47,353 nucleotides of DNA from Bacteroidaceae bacterium (lineage in GTDB: Bacteria; Bacteroidota; Bacteroidia; Bacteroidales; Bacteroidaceae), in assembly GCA_011959205.1 (NCBI GenBank), contig BLLV01000002.1:1-47353 (forward strand), given 5' to 3'. A program made the translations under genes and the position numbers. Shown piece by piece: positions 8,472-17,466 of this stretch (position 1 is its first letter; the number at the start of each line of letters is the position of its first letter). A model generated the notes under the pieces. The model had not been told where the DNA came from, searched no databases, and worked only from the letters and a program-made list of their open reading frames with translations.

Positions 8472-10472
8472 ATGAGTGAAAATACAAATAATAAGCCAAA
8501 GATAAACATGCCACGCTTCAATTTGAGCTGGCTGTATGTTATCATTGCCATGAGTTTTGCCATTCTCTACTTTTCCAATCAAGAAGGAGGAATTGACAAG
8601 CAAATAACATATACCGAGTTTAAAGACATGATAAACAAGGGATATGCCAATAAAATAATTGCATACGATGACAATACGGTAGAAATGTACATTAAACCGG
8701 AATTTGTTAAAGATGTATTTAAAGATAACTACAAAAAAGTGGGACGCAGCCCGGCCTTGAATGTAGAAATAGGTTCCATGGAGTCATTGGATAAATTCAT
8801 GGAAAAGGCACAGGAAGAAGGTCACTTTACCGGATCTATCAGTTACGAAAAGAAACGTGACTACTTCGGTGCATTATTCTGGAATATCGCTCCGTTCTTA
8901 CTATTGATCGGAATCTGGATGTTTGCCATGCGCCGCATGAGCGGCGGAGCAGGAACCGGAGGCGCCAATCCGTTCAATGTAGGTAAAAGCAAAGCTCAGG
9001 TATATGAAAAAGGAGACAAAGCCATCCGGATTACTTTTAAAGATGTAGCCGGACAGGCAGAAGCCAAACAAGAAGTGGAGGAAATTGTAGAATTTCTGAA
9101 ACAACCTCAGAAATACACGGAGCTGGGAGGCAAGATTCCTAAAGGCGCATTGCTGGTAGGCCCTCCGGGAACCGGTAAGACCTTGCTGGCAAAGGCTGTT
9201 GCCGGTGAAGCGGACGTACCTTTCTTCTCGCTTTCGGGTTCCGACTTTGTAGAAATGTTCGTCGGAGTAGGCGCGTCCCGTGTACGTGACTTGTTCCGCC
9301 AGGCGAAAGAAAAAGCTCCTTGTATTATATTCATCGATGAAATAGACGCGGTAGGACGCGCCCGTGGTAAAAGCCCAAGCATGGGAGGAAATGATGAACG
9401 AGAAAATACATTGAACCAATTGCTGACAGAAATGGATGGTTTCGGCTCAAACAGCGGTGTAATCATTCTGGCCGCTACCAACCGTGCGGATATATTGGAC
9501 AAAGCATTATTGCGTGCCGGACGTTTCGACCGACAGATTCATGTTGACTTGCCCGACCTAAACGAACGTAAAGAAGTATTCGGCGTACATTTGAAGCCCT
9601 TAAAACTAGACGAGAGTGTCGATCTGGACTTGCTTGCCCGCCAAACTCCCGGATTCAGTGGGGCGGATATTGCCAATGTTTGTAATGAAGCAGCACTGAT
9701 CGCCGCCCGACATGGCAAGAACGCAGTAGGGAAACAAGACTTTCTGGATGCAGTAGACCGTATCATCGGTGGTTTGGAAAAGAAGACCAAAATCATGACT
9801 GCCGAAGAAAAGCGTACTATTGCTTTACACGAAGCAGGCCACGCTACTCTGTCTTGGTTTTTGGAACATGCCAATCCTTTGATCAAGGTAACCATTGTTC
9901 CCCGTGGGCGTGCATTGGGAGCCGCATGGTATCTGCCCGAGGAACGACAGATTACAACCAAAGAGCAAATGCTGGATGAAATGTGCGCCACTTTAGGAGG
10001 ACGCGCGGCCGAAGAACTGTTCACCGGACATATCTCAACCGGTGCCATGAACGATTTGGAACGTGTGACGAAACAATCATACGGAATGATTGCTTATGCC
10101 GGCATGAGTGAGAAGTTACCCAACTTATGCTATTACAGCAACAATGAATACTCTTTCAGCAAGCCTTACAGTGAACGTACAGCCGAAATGATTGACGAAG
10201 AAGTGAAAAGAATGATCAATGAACAATATGACCGGGCAAAAGCCATATTGTCCGAACATAAAGATGGTCACAACGAGCTGGCACGCCTGTTGGTTGAAAA
10301 AGAAGTAATCTTTGCCGAAGATGTGGAGCGTATTTTTGGCAAACGCCCCTGGACCTCACGTTCAGAAGAAATTATGGCTCTAGAAGCTCCTGCAAAACCC
10401 ATAGAAGTGACCGAAGATTTTGAAGAGAAGGATTCTTCCGACTCCGAGGAAAAAGAAAAAAAAGAAGCATAA
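8472..10472 (+). CDS. ftsH: ATP-dependent zinc metalloprotease FtsH
   Basis: 666 residues, a membrane-anchored AAA+ protease that pulls out and degrades misfolded membrane proteins and selected short-lived regulators. Two membrane helices (about 18-35 and 133-153) bracket a periplasmic domain. The AAA module has Walker A GPPGTGKT (230-237), Walker B IIFIDE (285-290), and the second region of homology [22 protein letters not shown]. The zinc site HEAGH is at 453-457. The tail after about residue 640 is highly acidic and low in complexity. cdsA follows after 26 bases; lpxB lies convergently just beyond. In E. coli FtsH controls lipid A synthesis through LpxC. A similar link here is only suggested by position. 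Confidence 0.97.
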   Translation: MSENTNNKPKINMPRFNLSWLYVIIAMSFAILYFSNQEGGIDKQITYTEFKDMINKGYANKIIAYDDNTVEMYIKPEFVKDVFKDNYKKVGRSPALNVEIGSMESLDKFMEKAQEEGHFTGSISYEKKRDYFGALFWNIAPFLLLIGIWMFAMRRMSGGAGTGGANPFNVGKSKAQVYEKGDKAIRITFKDVAGQAEAKQEVEEIVEFLKQPQKYTELGGKIPKGALLVGPPGTGKTLLAKAVAGEADVPFFSLSGSDFVEMFVGVGASRVRDLFRQAKEKAPCIIFIDEIDAVGRARGKSPSMGGNDERENTLNQLLTEMDGFGSNSGVIILAATNRADILDKALLRAGRFDRQIHVDLPDLNERKEVFGVHLKPLKLDESVDLDLLARQTPGFSGADIANVCNEAALIAARHGKNAVGKQDFLDAVDRIIGGLEKKTKIMTAEEKRTIALHEAGHATLSWFLEHANPLIKVTIVPRGRALGAAWYLPEERQITTKEQMLDEMCATLGGRAAEELFTGHISTGAMNDLERVTKQSYGMIAYAGMSEKLPNLCYYSNNEYSFSKPYSERTAEMIDEEVKRMINEQYDRAKAILSEHKDGHNELARLLVEKEVIFAEDVERIFGKRPWTSRSEEIMALEAPAKPIEVTEDFEEKDSSDSEEKEKKEA

Positions 10473-10498
10473 CATTGTAGAGAGATCACTTAAGACCA

Positions 10499-11344
10499 AT
10501 GACCATGAAAAGCAATTTCTTACAACGGGCAATAACCGGAATTATCTTCGTTGCAGTATTGATAGGCTGCATAGTGGGGGGACCCGTTTCTTTCGGTATC
10601 CTATTCGCTATAATCAGCGCATTGGCTATCAACGAATTCTGTAATCTGGTCAATCACGTAAAGGGAATACAAGTAAATAAACGTATATGCATTCTCAGCG
10701 GGATATTCTTGTTCCTGTGCTTTTTCTATTTCGGAATAGATCCTTCACAAACAAGTATATTCATTCCTTATTTAGCTTTATTCATTTATCTGATGATCAG
10801 CGAGCTTTATCTGAAAAAAGAAAATCCGCTGAACAACTGGGCTTATGCCATGCTAAGCCAGATGTACATTGCCTTGCCGTTCGCTTTGCTGAACGTATTG
10901 GCTTTCCATTCGGACGAGACTGCCAGCATTTCACAATACAATGCCATTCTCCCGCTATCTATTTTTATATTCAACTGGGTAAATGACACAGGCGCCTACT
11001 GTACAGGCATGTTGTTCGGCAAACACAGGCTGTTTGAACGCATTTCTCCTAAAAAATCATGGGAAGGTTCTATCGGCGGAGGTATATTCTGCATCATAGT
11101 CTCTTTCTTGCTGGCCCACTTCTTCCCTTTCATGTCCACCGAAGTATGGGTGGGATTGGCATTGACAGTGGTAGTGTTCGGTACATGGGGAGATTTGACG
11201 GAATCCCTATTAAAACGTCGATTGGGCATTAAAGACTCGGGCAATATTTTGCCGGGACACGGTGGAATGCTCGACCGTTTTGACAGCGCGATTCTCGCAA
11301 TCCCGGCAGCAGTGATCTATCTGTATGTGATTTCTTTATTTTAA
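10499..11344 (+). CDS. cdsA: Phosphatidate cytidylyltransferase CdsA
   Basis: 281 residues with about eight hydrophobic helices. It makes CDP-diacylglycerol from phosphatidic acid and CTP, the branch point for all phospholipids. The CdsA signature lies at the C-terminal end: KRRLGIKDSGNILPGHGGMLDRFDS, containing the K-D-x-x-x-x-x-P-G-H-G-G-x-x-D-R-x-D core. SPKKSWEGSIGG is a second conserved block. A second ATG six bases downstream (MKSNF) could be the true start. It is the last gene of the rsfS-ftsH-cdsA run. Confidence 0.95.
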   Translation: MTMKSNFLQRAITGIIFVAVLIGCIVGGPVSFGILFAIISALAINEFCNLVNHVKGIQVNKRICILSGIFLFLCFFYFGIDPSQTSIFIPYLALFIYLMISELYLKKENPLNNWAYAMLSQMYIALPFALLNVLAFHSDETASISQYNAILPLSIFIFNWVNDTGAYCTGMLFGKHRLFERISPKKSWEGSIGGGIFCIIVSFLLAHFFPFMSTEVWVGLALTVVVFGTWGDLTESLLKRRLGIKDSGNILPGHGGMLDRFDSAILAIPAAVIYLYVISLF

Positions 11345-11384
11345 TCCGCCAACTTCAAAGAATCAAAACCGGCCACATCCTTGC

Positions 11385-11431
11385 CTGTGAGCGGACAAAA
11401 GAAAATAGATATTTTTCTTTCCCGCCCACAG
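11385..11431. terminator. Long imperfect hairpin between convergent cdsA and lpxB
   Basis: CTGTG (11385-11389) pairs with CACAG (11427-11431), with an inner AAAAGAAAATA/TATTTTTCTTT stem between them. The A/T-rich inner stem could give a U-run on either strand. It lies between two convergent stop codons, so a bidirectional terminator is likely. Confidence 0.45.
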
Positions 11432-11486
11432 ACTGAACCGGCCTTAAACTGTTTGCCCGAAAAGATCAAAAGATATCGTGAGAAGC

Positions 11487-12626
11487 TTACTTCTTCAACA
11501 AAGCCACCATTTCACGGGCTGCCGCCTCCGAAGCTCCTGCCGGGCCTAAAATCCGAATAATACGGTCATACTCTTCCAGCATCCTGTTTCTATATACCTT
11601 GTTATATAAGAGAGCTTCCAATTCAGAACGCACATTATCCACTGTCATCGTATCCGCCACCAGTTCACGCACCACCTCCTTGCCGGCTACCAGATTGACC
11701 AACGAGATATATTTCACCTTCAGAATATGCCGGCGAAGAAAAGCGATGAGCTTTCCCACCGGAGTATAATAGCACACCACTTGAGGAACACGGAACAAAG
11801 CCGTCTCCAAAGTTGCAGTACCCGAAGTCACCAATGCCGCCCGCGCCTGTTTCAACAGCCTGTAGGTCTGTCCGAAAATGATTTTAACCGGCACATCCGG
11901 ATTCATATAATCCGAATAATAAGCAGGATCCATCCCCGGAGCCCCTGCCAGCACCAACTGATAATCTTTGGTGAACGGAGCAGCAGCCTCCAGCATCATC
12001 GGCAGGTTGTCTTTGATTTCCTGCTTCCGGCTACCCGCCAGTAATGCGATAACAGGCTTGCCGGACAAACCATTATCCGCCACAAATTCCGGAAATCCAT
12101 CCGGATGTTCCTTACAATAAGCATCCACCGCGTCTACACAAGGATTACCCACATAATGAACAGGGTACTGATGTCCGGCAAAAAACTCGACCTCAAAAGG
12201 CAGGATGGAAAATAATTCATTCACATCCCGCTTGATATTTTTAATCCTATACTCTTTCCAAGCCCATATTTTGGGAGAAATATAATAGTAGACAGGTATT
12301 TGCGTTTGCTTCTTTATATACTCGGCTATTTTCAGGTTAAAGCCGGGATAATCCACCAAAATCACCACATCGGGAGCCCATCGGACAATATCCAGCTTGC
12401 ATTTCTTCATATTCCGGAAGATAGTACGCAAATGAAGCAACACCGGAATAAACCCCATGTAAGCCAGTTCCTTATAATGCTTTACCCGCGTTCCACCAAC
12501 AGCCGTCATTAAATCCCCGCCGAAAAAGCGGAACTCCGCTCCGGAATCCTCCCGCTTCAAGGCACGCATCAAATTAGACGCATGCAAATCGCCCGATGCC
12601 TCGCCTACGATCAAATAATATCTCAT
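11487..12626 (-). CDS. lpxB: Lipid-A-disaccharide synthase LpxB
   Basis: 379 residues, a GT19 glycosyltransferase. It joins UDP-2,3-diacylglucosamine and lipid X to form the lipid A disaccharide at the inner face of the cytoplasmic membrane. Family motifs: GEASGDLHASNLMRAL (residues 7-22), FFGGDLM, YYISPKIWAWKEYRI in the middle, LLAGSRKQEI, and the C-terminal TSGTATLETAL block that binds the nucleotide sugar. Its start overlaps the surE stop by four bases (12623-12626), so translation is coupled. Confidence 0.96.
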   Translation of the reverse strand: MRYYLIVGEASGDLHASNLMRALKREDSGAEFRFFGGDLMTAVGGTRVKHYKELAYMGFIPVLLHLRTIFRNMKKCKLDIVRWAPDVVILVDYPGFNLKIAEYIKKQTQIPVYYYISPKIWAWKEYRIKNIKRDVNELFSILPFEVEFFAGHQYPVHYVGNPCVDAVDAYCKEHPDGFPEFVADNGLSGKPVIALLAGSRKQEIKDNLPMMLEAAAPFTKDYQLVLAGAPGMDPAYYSDYMNPDVPVKIIFGQTYRLLKQARAALVTSGTATLETALFRVPQVVCYYTPVGKLIAFLRRHILKVKYISLVNLVAGKEVVRELVADTMTVDNVRSELEALLYNKVYRNRMLEEYDRIIRILGPAGASEAAAREMVALLKK

Positions 12627-13396
12627 ACTTCCAGATTCCAGTTCCTCAGCTCATTCATAATCCCGTATGCAGTGACATCAATTTGGGTCGGAGTTACCGC
12701 CACATAACCGTGCCCCAGCGCCCAGTGATCTGAGTCCTCCGCTTCCGGTTCATAGTTATCAAACTCCCCGGTCAGCCAGAAATACTCTCCACCCCGAGGA
12801 TGCAGGCTGCGCTTCCACTCATTAATCCAAGCCCCATTCGTCTGGCGGCAAACGCGTACCCCTTTCAAGACAACCGTATCCGGAAAGTTCACATTCAGAC
12901 AAATGCCCAAAGGCAAACCATGTTCCAAGACCTGTTCAGTGATGCGGCGTATATAAGGCAACGACGGAGAGAAATCGGCATCCGCAAAATGATTACACAA
13001 TGAATACCCGATAGAAGGAACCCCCTTCAGACACCCTTCAATCACCACCCCCATCGTGCCGGAATAATGCACATTCACAGAAGAATTATCACCATGGTTT
13101 ATCCCGCCTATCACCACATCGGGCCGCCGGGGAACCACTGTATGCAATGCCAGTTTCACACAATCCACCGGTGTGCCCGTACATTTATACACAGTCAGAT
13201 CCTCCTCTTCACGTACCTTATAATACCGGACAGGATGCTCGGAAGTGATCGACCCCGAAGCCCCCGAGCGGGGGCCGTCCGGTGCCATTACGATAATCTC
13301 GCCCATTCCGCGCAGTCCTCTTATCAGTTCATTCAGCCCTTTAGCTTCCACGCCGTCATCATTTGACAGCAATATCAACGGTTTTGCTTTTTTCAT
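12623..13396 (-). CDS. surE: 5'/3'-nucleotidase SurE
   Basis: 257 residues, a metal-dependent phosphatase acting on nucleoside monophosphates. The family start LLSNDDGVEAKGL gives the paired Asp metal ligands at residues 13-14. Further motifs are APDGPRSGASGSIT (38-51, catalytic serine and metal-site region) and GGINHGDN (near 96-103). It lacks a signal peptide. It is the first gene of a surE-lpxB pair transcribed away from parA. Confidence 0.95.
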   Translation of the reverse strand: MKKAKPLILLSNDDGVEAKGLNELIRGLRGMGEIIVMAPDGPRSGASGSITSEHPVRYYKVREEEDLTVYKCTGTPVDCVKLALHTVVPRRPDVVIGGINHGDNSSVNVHYSGTMGVVIEGCLKGVPSIGYSLCNHFADADFSPSLPYIRRITEQVLEHGLPLGICLNVNFPDTVVLKGVRVCRQTNGAWINEWKRSLHPRGGEYFWLTGEFDNYEPEAEDSDHWALGHGYVAVTPTQIDVTAYGIMNELRNWNLEV

Positions 13397-13527
13397 ATTT
13401 TTCCACTCTTTTTCTCGGAGCGTAAAGATACAACTCTTTGCCGGAACTATCCCCTGCCAGAAAAGAAAATTATCTTAATGTTCTACAACCCAGTGCTAAA
13501 AATAGAATAGAATTGAATGAAAATTTC

Positions 13528-13535
13528 TATCTTTG
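13528..13535 (+). promoter_or_regulatory. -7 box of the parAB gene run
   Basis: TATCTTTG matches the -7 consensus. It lies about 119 bases before the favoured parA start at 13654, which supports that start and a leader of roughly 110 bases. A good -33 is not seen. Confidence 0.5.
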
Positions 13536-13653
13536 CCGCCGTTGAGTTATTAACAAAACCAATGAGTTATCAACAGTTTTGCTAATGTCTGCCGTTTTTT
13601 ATAGGTACAATCACCTATTATTTGTTACTTCGCAGCGAGAAAAACTGATTAAT

Positions 13654-14421
13654 ATGGGAAAAATTATTGCTTTAGCCAATCAAAAAGGTGGCGTAGGTAA
13701 AACTACTACAACGATTAACCTTGCAGCTTCTCTGGCAACCTTGGAGAAAAAAGTGCTGGTTATTGATGCAGACCCTCAGGCCAACGCATCATCAGGATTG
13801 GGTGTGAACATCAAAGAGGTAGAGTGCTCTATCTATGAATGTATTATCAACGAAGCCGATATACGGGAAGCAATTTATACCACCGACATTGACGGACTCG
13901 ATATTGTATCTTCACACATCGACCTGGTTGGCGCAGAAATAGAAATGCTGAACCTGGAAGACCGCGAGAAGATCATGAAAAAAGTATTAGCCCCCATGCG
14001 GGACGAATATGACTATATCCTGATAGACTGCTCGCCGTCATTAGGCTTGATAACAATCAATGCACTGACAGCAGCCGATTCAGTGATTATCCCTGTTCAA
14101 TGCGAATATTTTGCATTAGAGGGCATCAGCAAATTGCTGAATACCATTAAGATTATCAAATCGAAACTGAATCCTTCACTGGAAATAGAAGGCTTTCTGC
14201 TGACAATGTTCGATTCACGTCTGCGTCTGGCCAACCAGATTTATGATGAAGTGAAACGCCATTTTCAAGAATTGGTATTCAAGACAATTGTACAGCGTAA
14301 CGTCAAACTGAGCGAAGCTCCCAGCCACGGCATTCCTGCAATATTGTATGATGCCGACTCTACCGGAGCCAAGAATCATTTGGCATTGGCACAAGAAATT
14401 ATAACACGTAACAGTAAGTAA
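13654..14421 (+). CDS. parA: Chromosome-partitioning ATPase ParA/Soj
   Basis: 255 residues from the ATG at 13654 (MGKIIALANQKGG). The frame is open upstream to 13579, but family homology begins at the ATG used here. The deviant Walker A KGGVGKTT lies at residues 11-18 (signature lysine K11). Walker A' is DADPQANASSGLG, and Walker B is DYILIDCSPSLG. ParA ATPases bind DNA without sequence specificity and move ParB-origin complexes. parB follows after five bases. The length and lack of an N-terminal DNA-binding domain mark a chromosomal Soj-type ParA rather than a plasmid type Ia form. Confidence 0.96.
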   Translation: MGKIIALANQKGGVGKTTTTINLAASLATLEKKVLVIDADPQANASSGLGVNIKEVECSIYECIINEADIREAIYTTDIDGLDIVSSHIDLVGAEIEMLNLEDREKIMKKVLAPMRDEYDYILIDCSPSLGLITINALTAADSVIIPVQCEYFALEGISKLLNTIKIIKSKLNPSLEIEGFLLTMFDSRLRLANQIYDEVKRHFQELVFKTIVQRNVKLSEAPSHGIPAILYDADSTGAKNHLALAQEIITRNSK

Positions 14422-14426
14422 AAACC

Positions 14427-15323
14427 ATGGCAGTACAGAAGAAATTTGCTTTAGGACGCGGACTTGACGCACTGATCTCAACCGAAGAAGTAAAGACCGC
14501 CGGCTCATCTTCCATCAATGAGATAGAATTGAGCAAAATATCCGTCAACCCCAACCAGCCGCGTCGTGAATTTGATCCGGTAGCGTTGCAGGAGTTGGCT
14601 GACTCTATTGCCGAAATTGGTATCATCCAACCTATTACGTTGCGTCAGCTGAGTGAAGATTCTTACCAGATCATAGCCGGAGAACGACGTTACCGCGCTT
14701 CTATACAAGCAGGACTGAATTCCATCCCTGCATACATCCGCACGGCCGATGACGAAAATGTGATGGAAATGGCACTGATTGAAAATATCCAGCGTGAAGA
14801 TTTGAATTCACTGGAAATAGCCTTAGCTTATCAACACTTGTTAGAACAATACGAACTGACACAGGAAAGACTGAGCGAACGTGTGGGAAAAAAACGCACT
14901 ACCATTGCCAATTATCTGCGTCTGCTAAAACTTCCGGCACAGATTCAGGTAGCTCTGAAAAATCGTGAAATAGACATGGGACATGCACGTGCTTTACTAT
15001 CATTGGATGATCCTAAAACACAAATACGCATTTTCAATGAAATACAATCACAAGGCTATTCAGTCCGCAAAGTAGAAGAAATAGTCAAGGCACTGAGCAG
15101 TGGCGAAACAATAGACAGCGGAGGCAAGAAGATCAAACCGAAAGGTGCCAAACTGTCCGAAGAATACACCTTGCTTCAAAATCATCTTTGCGGATTCTTC
15201 GGTTCAAAAGTACAACTCTCATGTACAGACAAAGGAAAAGGCAAAATCAGTATTCCATTCAACAACGAAGAGGACTTGGAGCGAATCATGGAAATACTGG
15301 ACTCGCTGAAACAAAAAGAATAA
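14427..15323 (+). CDS. parB: Chromosome-partitioning protein ParB/Spo0J
   Basis: 298 residues. The N-terminus has the ParA-contacting LGRGLDALIS motif. The CTP-binding ParB domain follows: NPNQPRREFD, then GERRYRAS (residues near 90-97). A helix-turn-helix region (about 145-175, LSERVGKKRTTIANYLRLL) reads parS. The C-terminal 70 residues form the dimerisation domain. I found no copy of the classical TGTTTCACGTGAAACA parS near the gene, so the loading site is either elsewhere or a different sequence. Confidence 0.96.
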   Translation: MAVQKKFALGRGLDALISTEEVKTAGSSSINEIELSKISVNPNQPRREFDPVALQELADSIAEIGIIQPITLRQLSEDSYQIIAGERRYRASIQAGLNSIPAYIRTADDENVMEMALIENIQREDLNSLEIALAYQHLLEQYELTQERLSERVGKKRTTIANYLRLLKLPAQIQVALKNREIDMGHARALLSLDDPKTQIRIFNEIQSQGYSVRKVEEIVKALSSGETIDSGGKKIKPKGAKLSEEYTLLQNHLCGFFGSKVQLSCTDKGKGKISIPFNNEEDLERIMEILDSLKQKE

Positions 15324-15324
15324 A

Positions 15325-16098
15325 GTGTTATCTACCTTGGAAAGAAAAATATCCACATATAAACTGTTTATGTTCCTGCTTCTATACCTTATTATGGCCG
15401 GAAGCATGAATGTTCACGCCCAAAAGGCACGCAACCGCCGTATGGGTATAAAGGCAGATTCTATCATACAAGTAAAAGACTCACTTGCTGCCGACAGTGT
15501 GAAACTGCTGGAAGAACGGCAAAGGATAGAAAATATGGAAGCCCCTATTGATACCGCCGCGTTGGTACGCAAAAATGACTCCATACAGAAAGCCATGGCT
15601 GCCGAAACAAAACCTCGGTTTATTCCGAACTCCAACCGTGCCATCTGGCTAGCATTGGTAATTCCCGGCGGGGGACAAATATACAACCGCAAATATTGGA
15701 AACTGCCGATAGTATATGGTGGTTTTGTGGGATGTGCATACGCGCTTACCTGGAATAACAGAATGTACAAGGACTACTCACAAGCCTATTTGGACATTAT
15801 GGACGATGACCCCAATACTAAAAGCTACGAAGACTTTCTGCCCCACGGTGTGAGTGCCGAAGGGATGGAGGACACTTTCAAGAAACGGAAAGACTTCTAT
15901 CGCCGGTATCGGGATTTAAGCATATTCTGCTGCATCGGTGTGTATATACTGTCTGTCATAGACGCATACGTGGATGCTGAATTATCTGATTTTGACATAT
16001 CTAAAGACTTAGGTCTTCAAATACAACCTGTTATTTTTAATGATGGCCGCAGCAAGATACCTAACACAATAGGCTTGCAATGCAGTTTCAAATTTTGA
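15325..16098 (+). CDS. DUF5683 membrane protein
   Basis: 257 residues from a GTG one base after the parB stop. An ATG start at 15370 would give a shorter signal-like N-terminus. A hydrophobic leader ends in MNVHAQ, so it is probably exported or membrane-anchored. The DUF5683 core is IWLALVIPGGGQIYNRKYWKLP followed by VYGGFVGCAYAL. A second membrane helix lies near residues 200-215 (IFCCIGVYILSVIDAYVDA). Its function is unknown. It is regularly found in Bacteroidetes beside parAB and lytic transglycosylase genes. Here the spacing to both neighbours is 1-4 bases, so it is cotranscribed. Confidence 0.85.
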   Translation: MLSTLERKISTYKLFMFLLLYLIMAGSMNVHAQKARNRRMGIKADSIIQVKDSLAADSVKLLEERQRIENMEAPIDTAALVRKNDSIQKAMAAETKPRFIPNSNRAIWLALVIPGGGQIYNRKYWKLPIVYGGFVGCAYALTWNNRMYKDYSQAYLDIMDDDPNTKSYEDFLPHGVSAEGMEDTFKKRKDFYRRYRDLSIFCCIGVYILSVIDAYVDAELSDFDISKDLGLQIQPVIFNDGRSKIPNTIGLQCSFKF

Positions 16099-16102
16099 TC
16101 AC

Positions 16103-17365
16103 ATGAAAAACTTTTTAATTGCCTTATTTACATTTATAGGAACAACGGGAATCAGCGCACAAATCAAAAGTATTACCGTTCACTCGCAAACTACAGGAAA
16201 AGAAGAAATTATTGATGTTCCTGAAAGTATGCAATCAGAAATGGACAGCCTTTACTGGGACTGGCAGTCAAAGAATTACATCACACTGGGAGAGAACTGC
16301 ACCATGGCCTCTACCAACCCTGTTGTAAGTGACTCCATCTATATGGACCGTCTGTCACGCATCCCGTCCATCATAGAAATGCCTTACAATGAAGCAGTAC
16401 GCAAATTCATTGATATGTATGCTGTCCGCCTGCGCAATAAAGTATCCTTTATGCTTGCGGCAACCAATTTCTATATGCCCATCTTTGAAGAAGCACTTGA
16501 TTTATACGACCTTCCTCAAGAGTTGAAATATCTGCCGATTATAGAGTCTGCCTTAAATCCTGTCGCCGTTTCCCGTCAAGGGGCTACCGGCTTGTGGCAG
16601 TTCATGCTGGGTACAGGAAAAATATACGGGCTGAAAAATAACAGCTTGATAGACGAAAGACGCGATCCTATCAAATCAACTTGGGCGGCAGTCCGATATA
16701 TGAAAGATCTTTATGACATCTATCGGGACTGGAATTTGGTATTGGCTGCCTACAATTGTGGCCCAGGCACCATCAACAAAGCCATCCGCCGTGCCGGAGG
16801 AGCTACAGATTATTGGACCATCTACAACTATCTGCCCAAAGAAACGCGCGGATATGTTCCTGCTTTTATTGCGGTGAACTATATCATGACCTATTACTGT
16901 GAACACGGTATCTGCCCCATGGAAACGCAACTTCCCAGCGCCACAGACACCATTCACATAGACAAAGAACTTCACTTGCAGCAAGTGGCAGAAGTATGCA
17001 ACATCAACCTCGACCAGCTTCGCAGCCTGAACCCCCAATACAAAAAGGATATCATCCCCGGCAACAGCGAATTGTGTGCACTTCGTCTGCCCAACAACTT
17101 TGTCAGCACTTTCCTTGCCCGTCAAGACAGTGTATTCGCATATAAATCCAATGAATATCTGACCAAAAGAAAGACGGTAGCTATCAAGGAAACAGCCAAT
17201 ACCAAAAACCGCTCATCCAAAGGAACTCTTTATCATAAAATCAAACAAGGAGACACCCTGGGAGGGATTGCTGCCAAATACCATGTATCCATCAGCCAAT
17301 TACGTAATTTAAACGGTATAAAGGGCAATAATATCAGAGCCGGAAAGAGTTTGCGCATCAGATAA
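16103..17365 (+). CDS. Lytic transglycosylase with LysM domain (MltD-like)
   Basis: 420 residues with a signal peptide (MKNFLIALFTFIGTTGISAQ). The SLT/GH23 domain spans about 120-255: LPIIESALNP holds the catalytic glutamate near E148, followed by GATGLWQFM and VLAAYNCGPGTINKAI. A LysM-like segment sits at about 290-340. A clear C-terminal LysM runs from YHKIKQGDTLGGIAAKYHVS to the end. These enzymes cut peptidoglycan between MurNAc and GlcNAc, leaving 1,6-anhydro ends. It is the last gene of the parAB run; relA follows after 101 bases with its own promoter. Confidence 0.93.
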   Translation: MKNFLIALFTFIGTTGISAQIKSITVHSQTTGKEEIIDVPESMQSEMDSLYWDWQSKNYITLGENCTMASTNPVVSDSIYMDRLSRIPSIIEMPYNEAVRKFIDMYAVRLRNKVSFMLAATNFYMPIFEEALDLYDLPQELKYLPIIESALNPVAVSRQGATGLWQFMLGTGKIYGLKNNSLIDERRDPIKSTWAAVRYMKDLYDIYRDWNLVLAAYNCGPGTINKAIRRAGGATDYWTIYNYLPKETRGYVPAFIAVNYIMTYYCEHGICPMETQLPSATDTIHIDKELHLQQVAEVCNINLDQLRSLNPQYKKDIIPGNSELCALRLPNNFVSTFLARQDSVFAYKSNEYLTKRKTVAIKETANTKNRSSKGTLYHKIKQGDTLGGIAAKYHVSISQLRNLNGIKGNNIRAGKSLRIR

Positions 17366-17409
17366 TTGATAAAAAATGCAGATTTAACACGATACATTTT
17401 CTGAAAACG

Positions 17410-17440
17410 CTTGCTTGAATATGTTTTTTGTATATTTTTG
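17410..17440 (+). promoter_or_regulatory. Promoter of relA/spoT
   Basis: A -33 CTTG (17410-17413) and a -7 TATTTTTG (17433-17440) are separated by 19 bp. The start codon is 26 bases beyond the -7 box. Confidence 0.6.
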
Positions 17441-17453
17441 CAGTATAGATTAT

Positions 17454-17459
17454 AGGAGG
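17454..17459 (+). promoter_or_regulatory. Strong Shine-Dalgarno before relA/spoT
   Basis: AGGAGG lies seven bases before the ATG at 17467. Most genes in this window show no such site, in line with the Bacteroidetes habit, so this one stands out and fixes the start. Confidence 0.7.
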
Positions 17460-17466
17460 CAAAGAC

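Noticed and set aside
13397..13653. Classical parS upstream of parA
   Set aside because: No TGTTTCACGTGAAACA-like 16-mer is present in the gap or in the genes around it.
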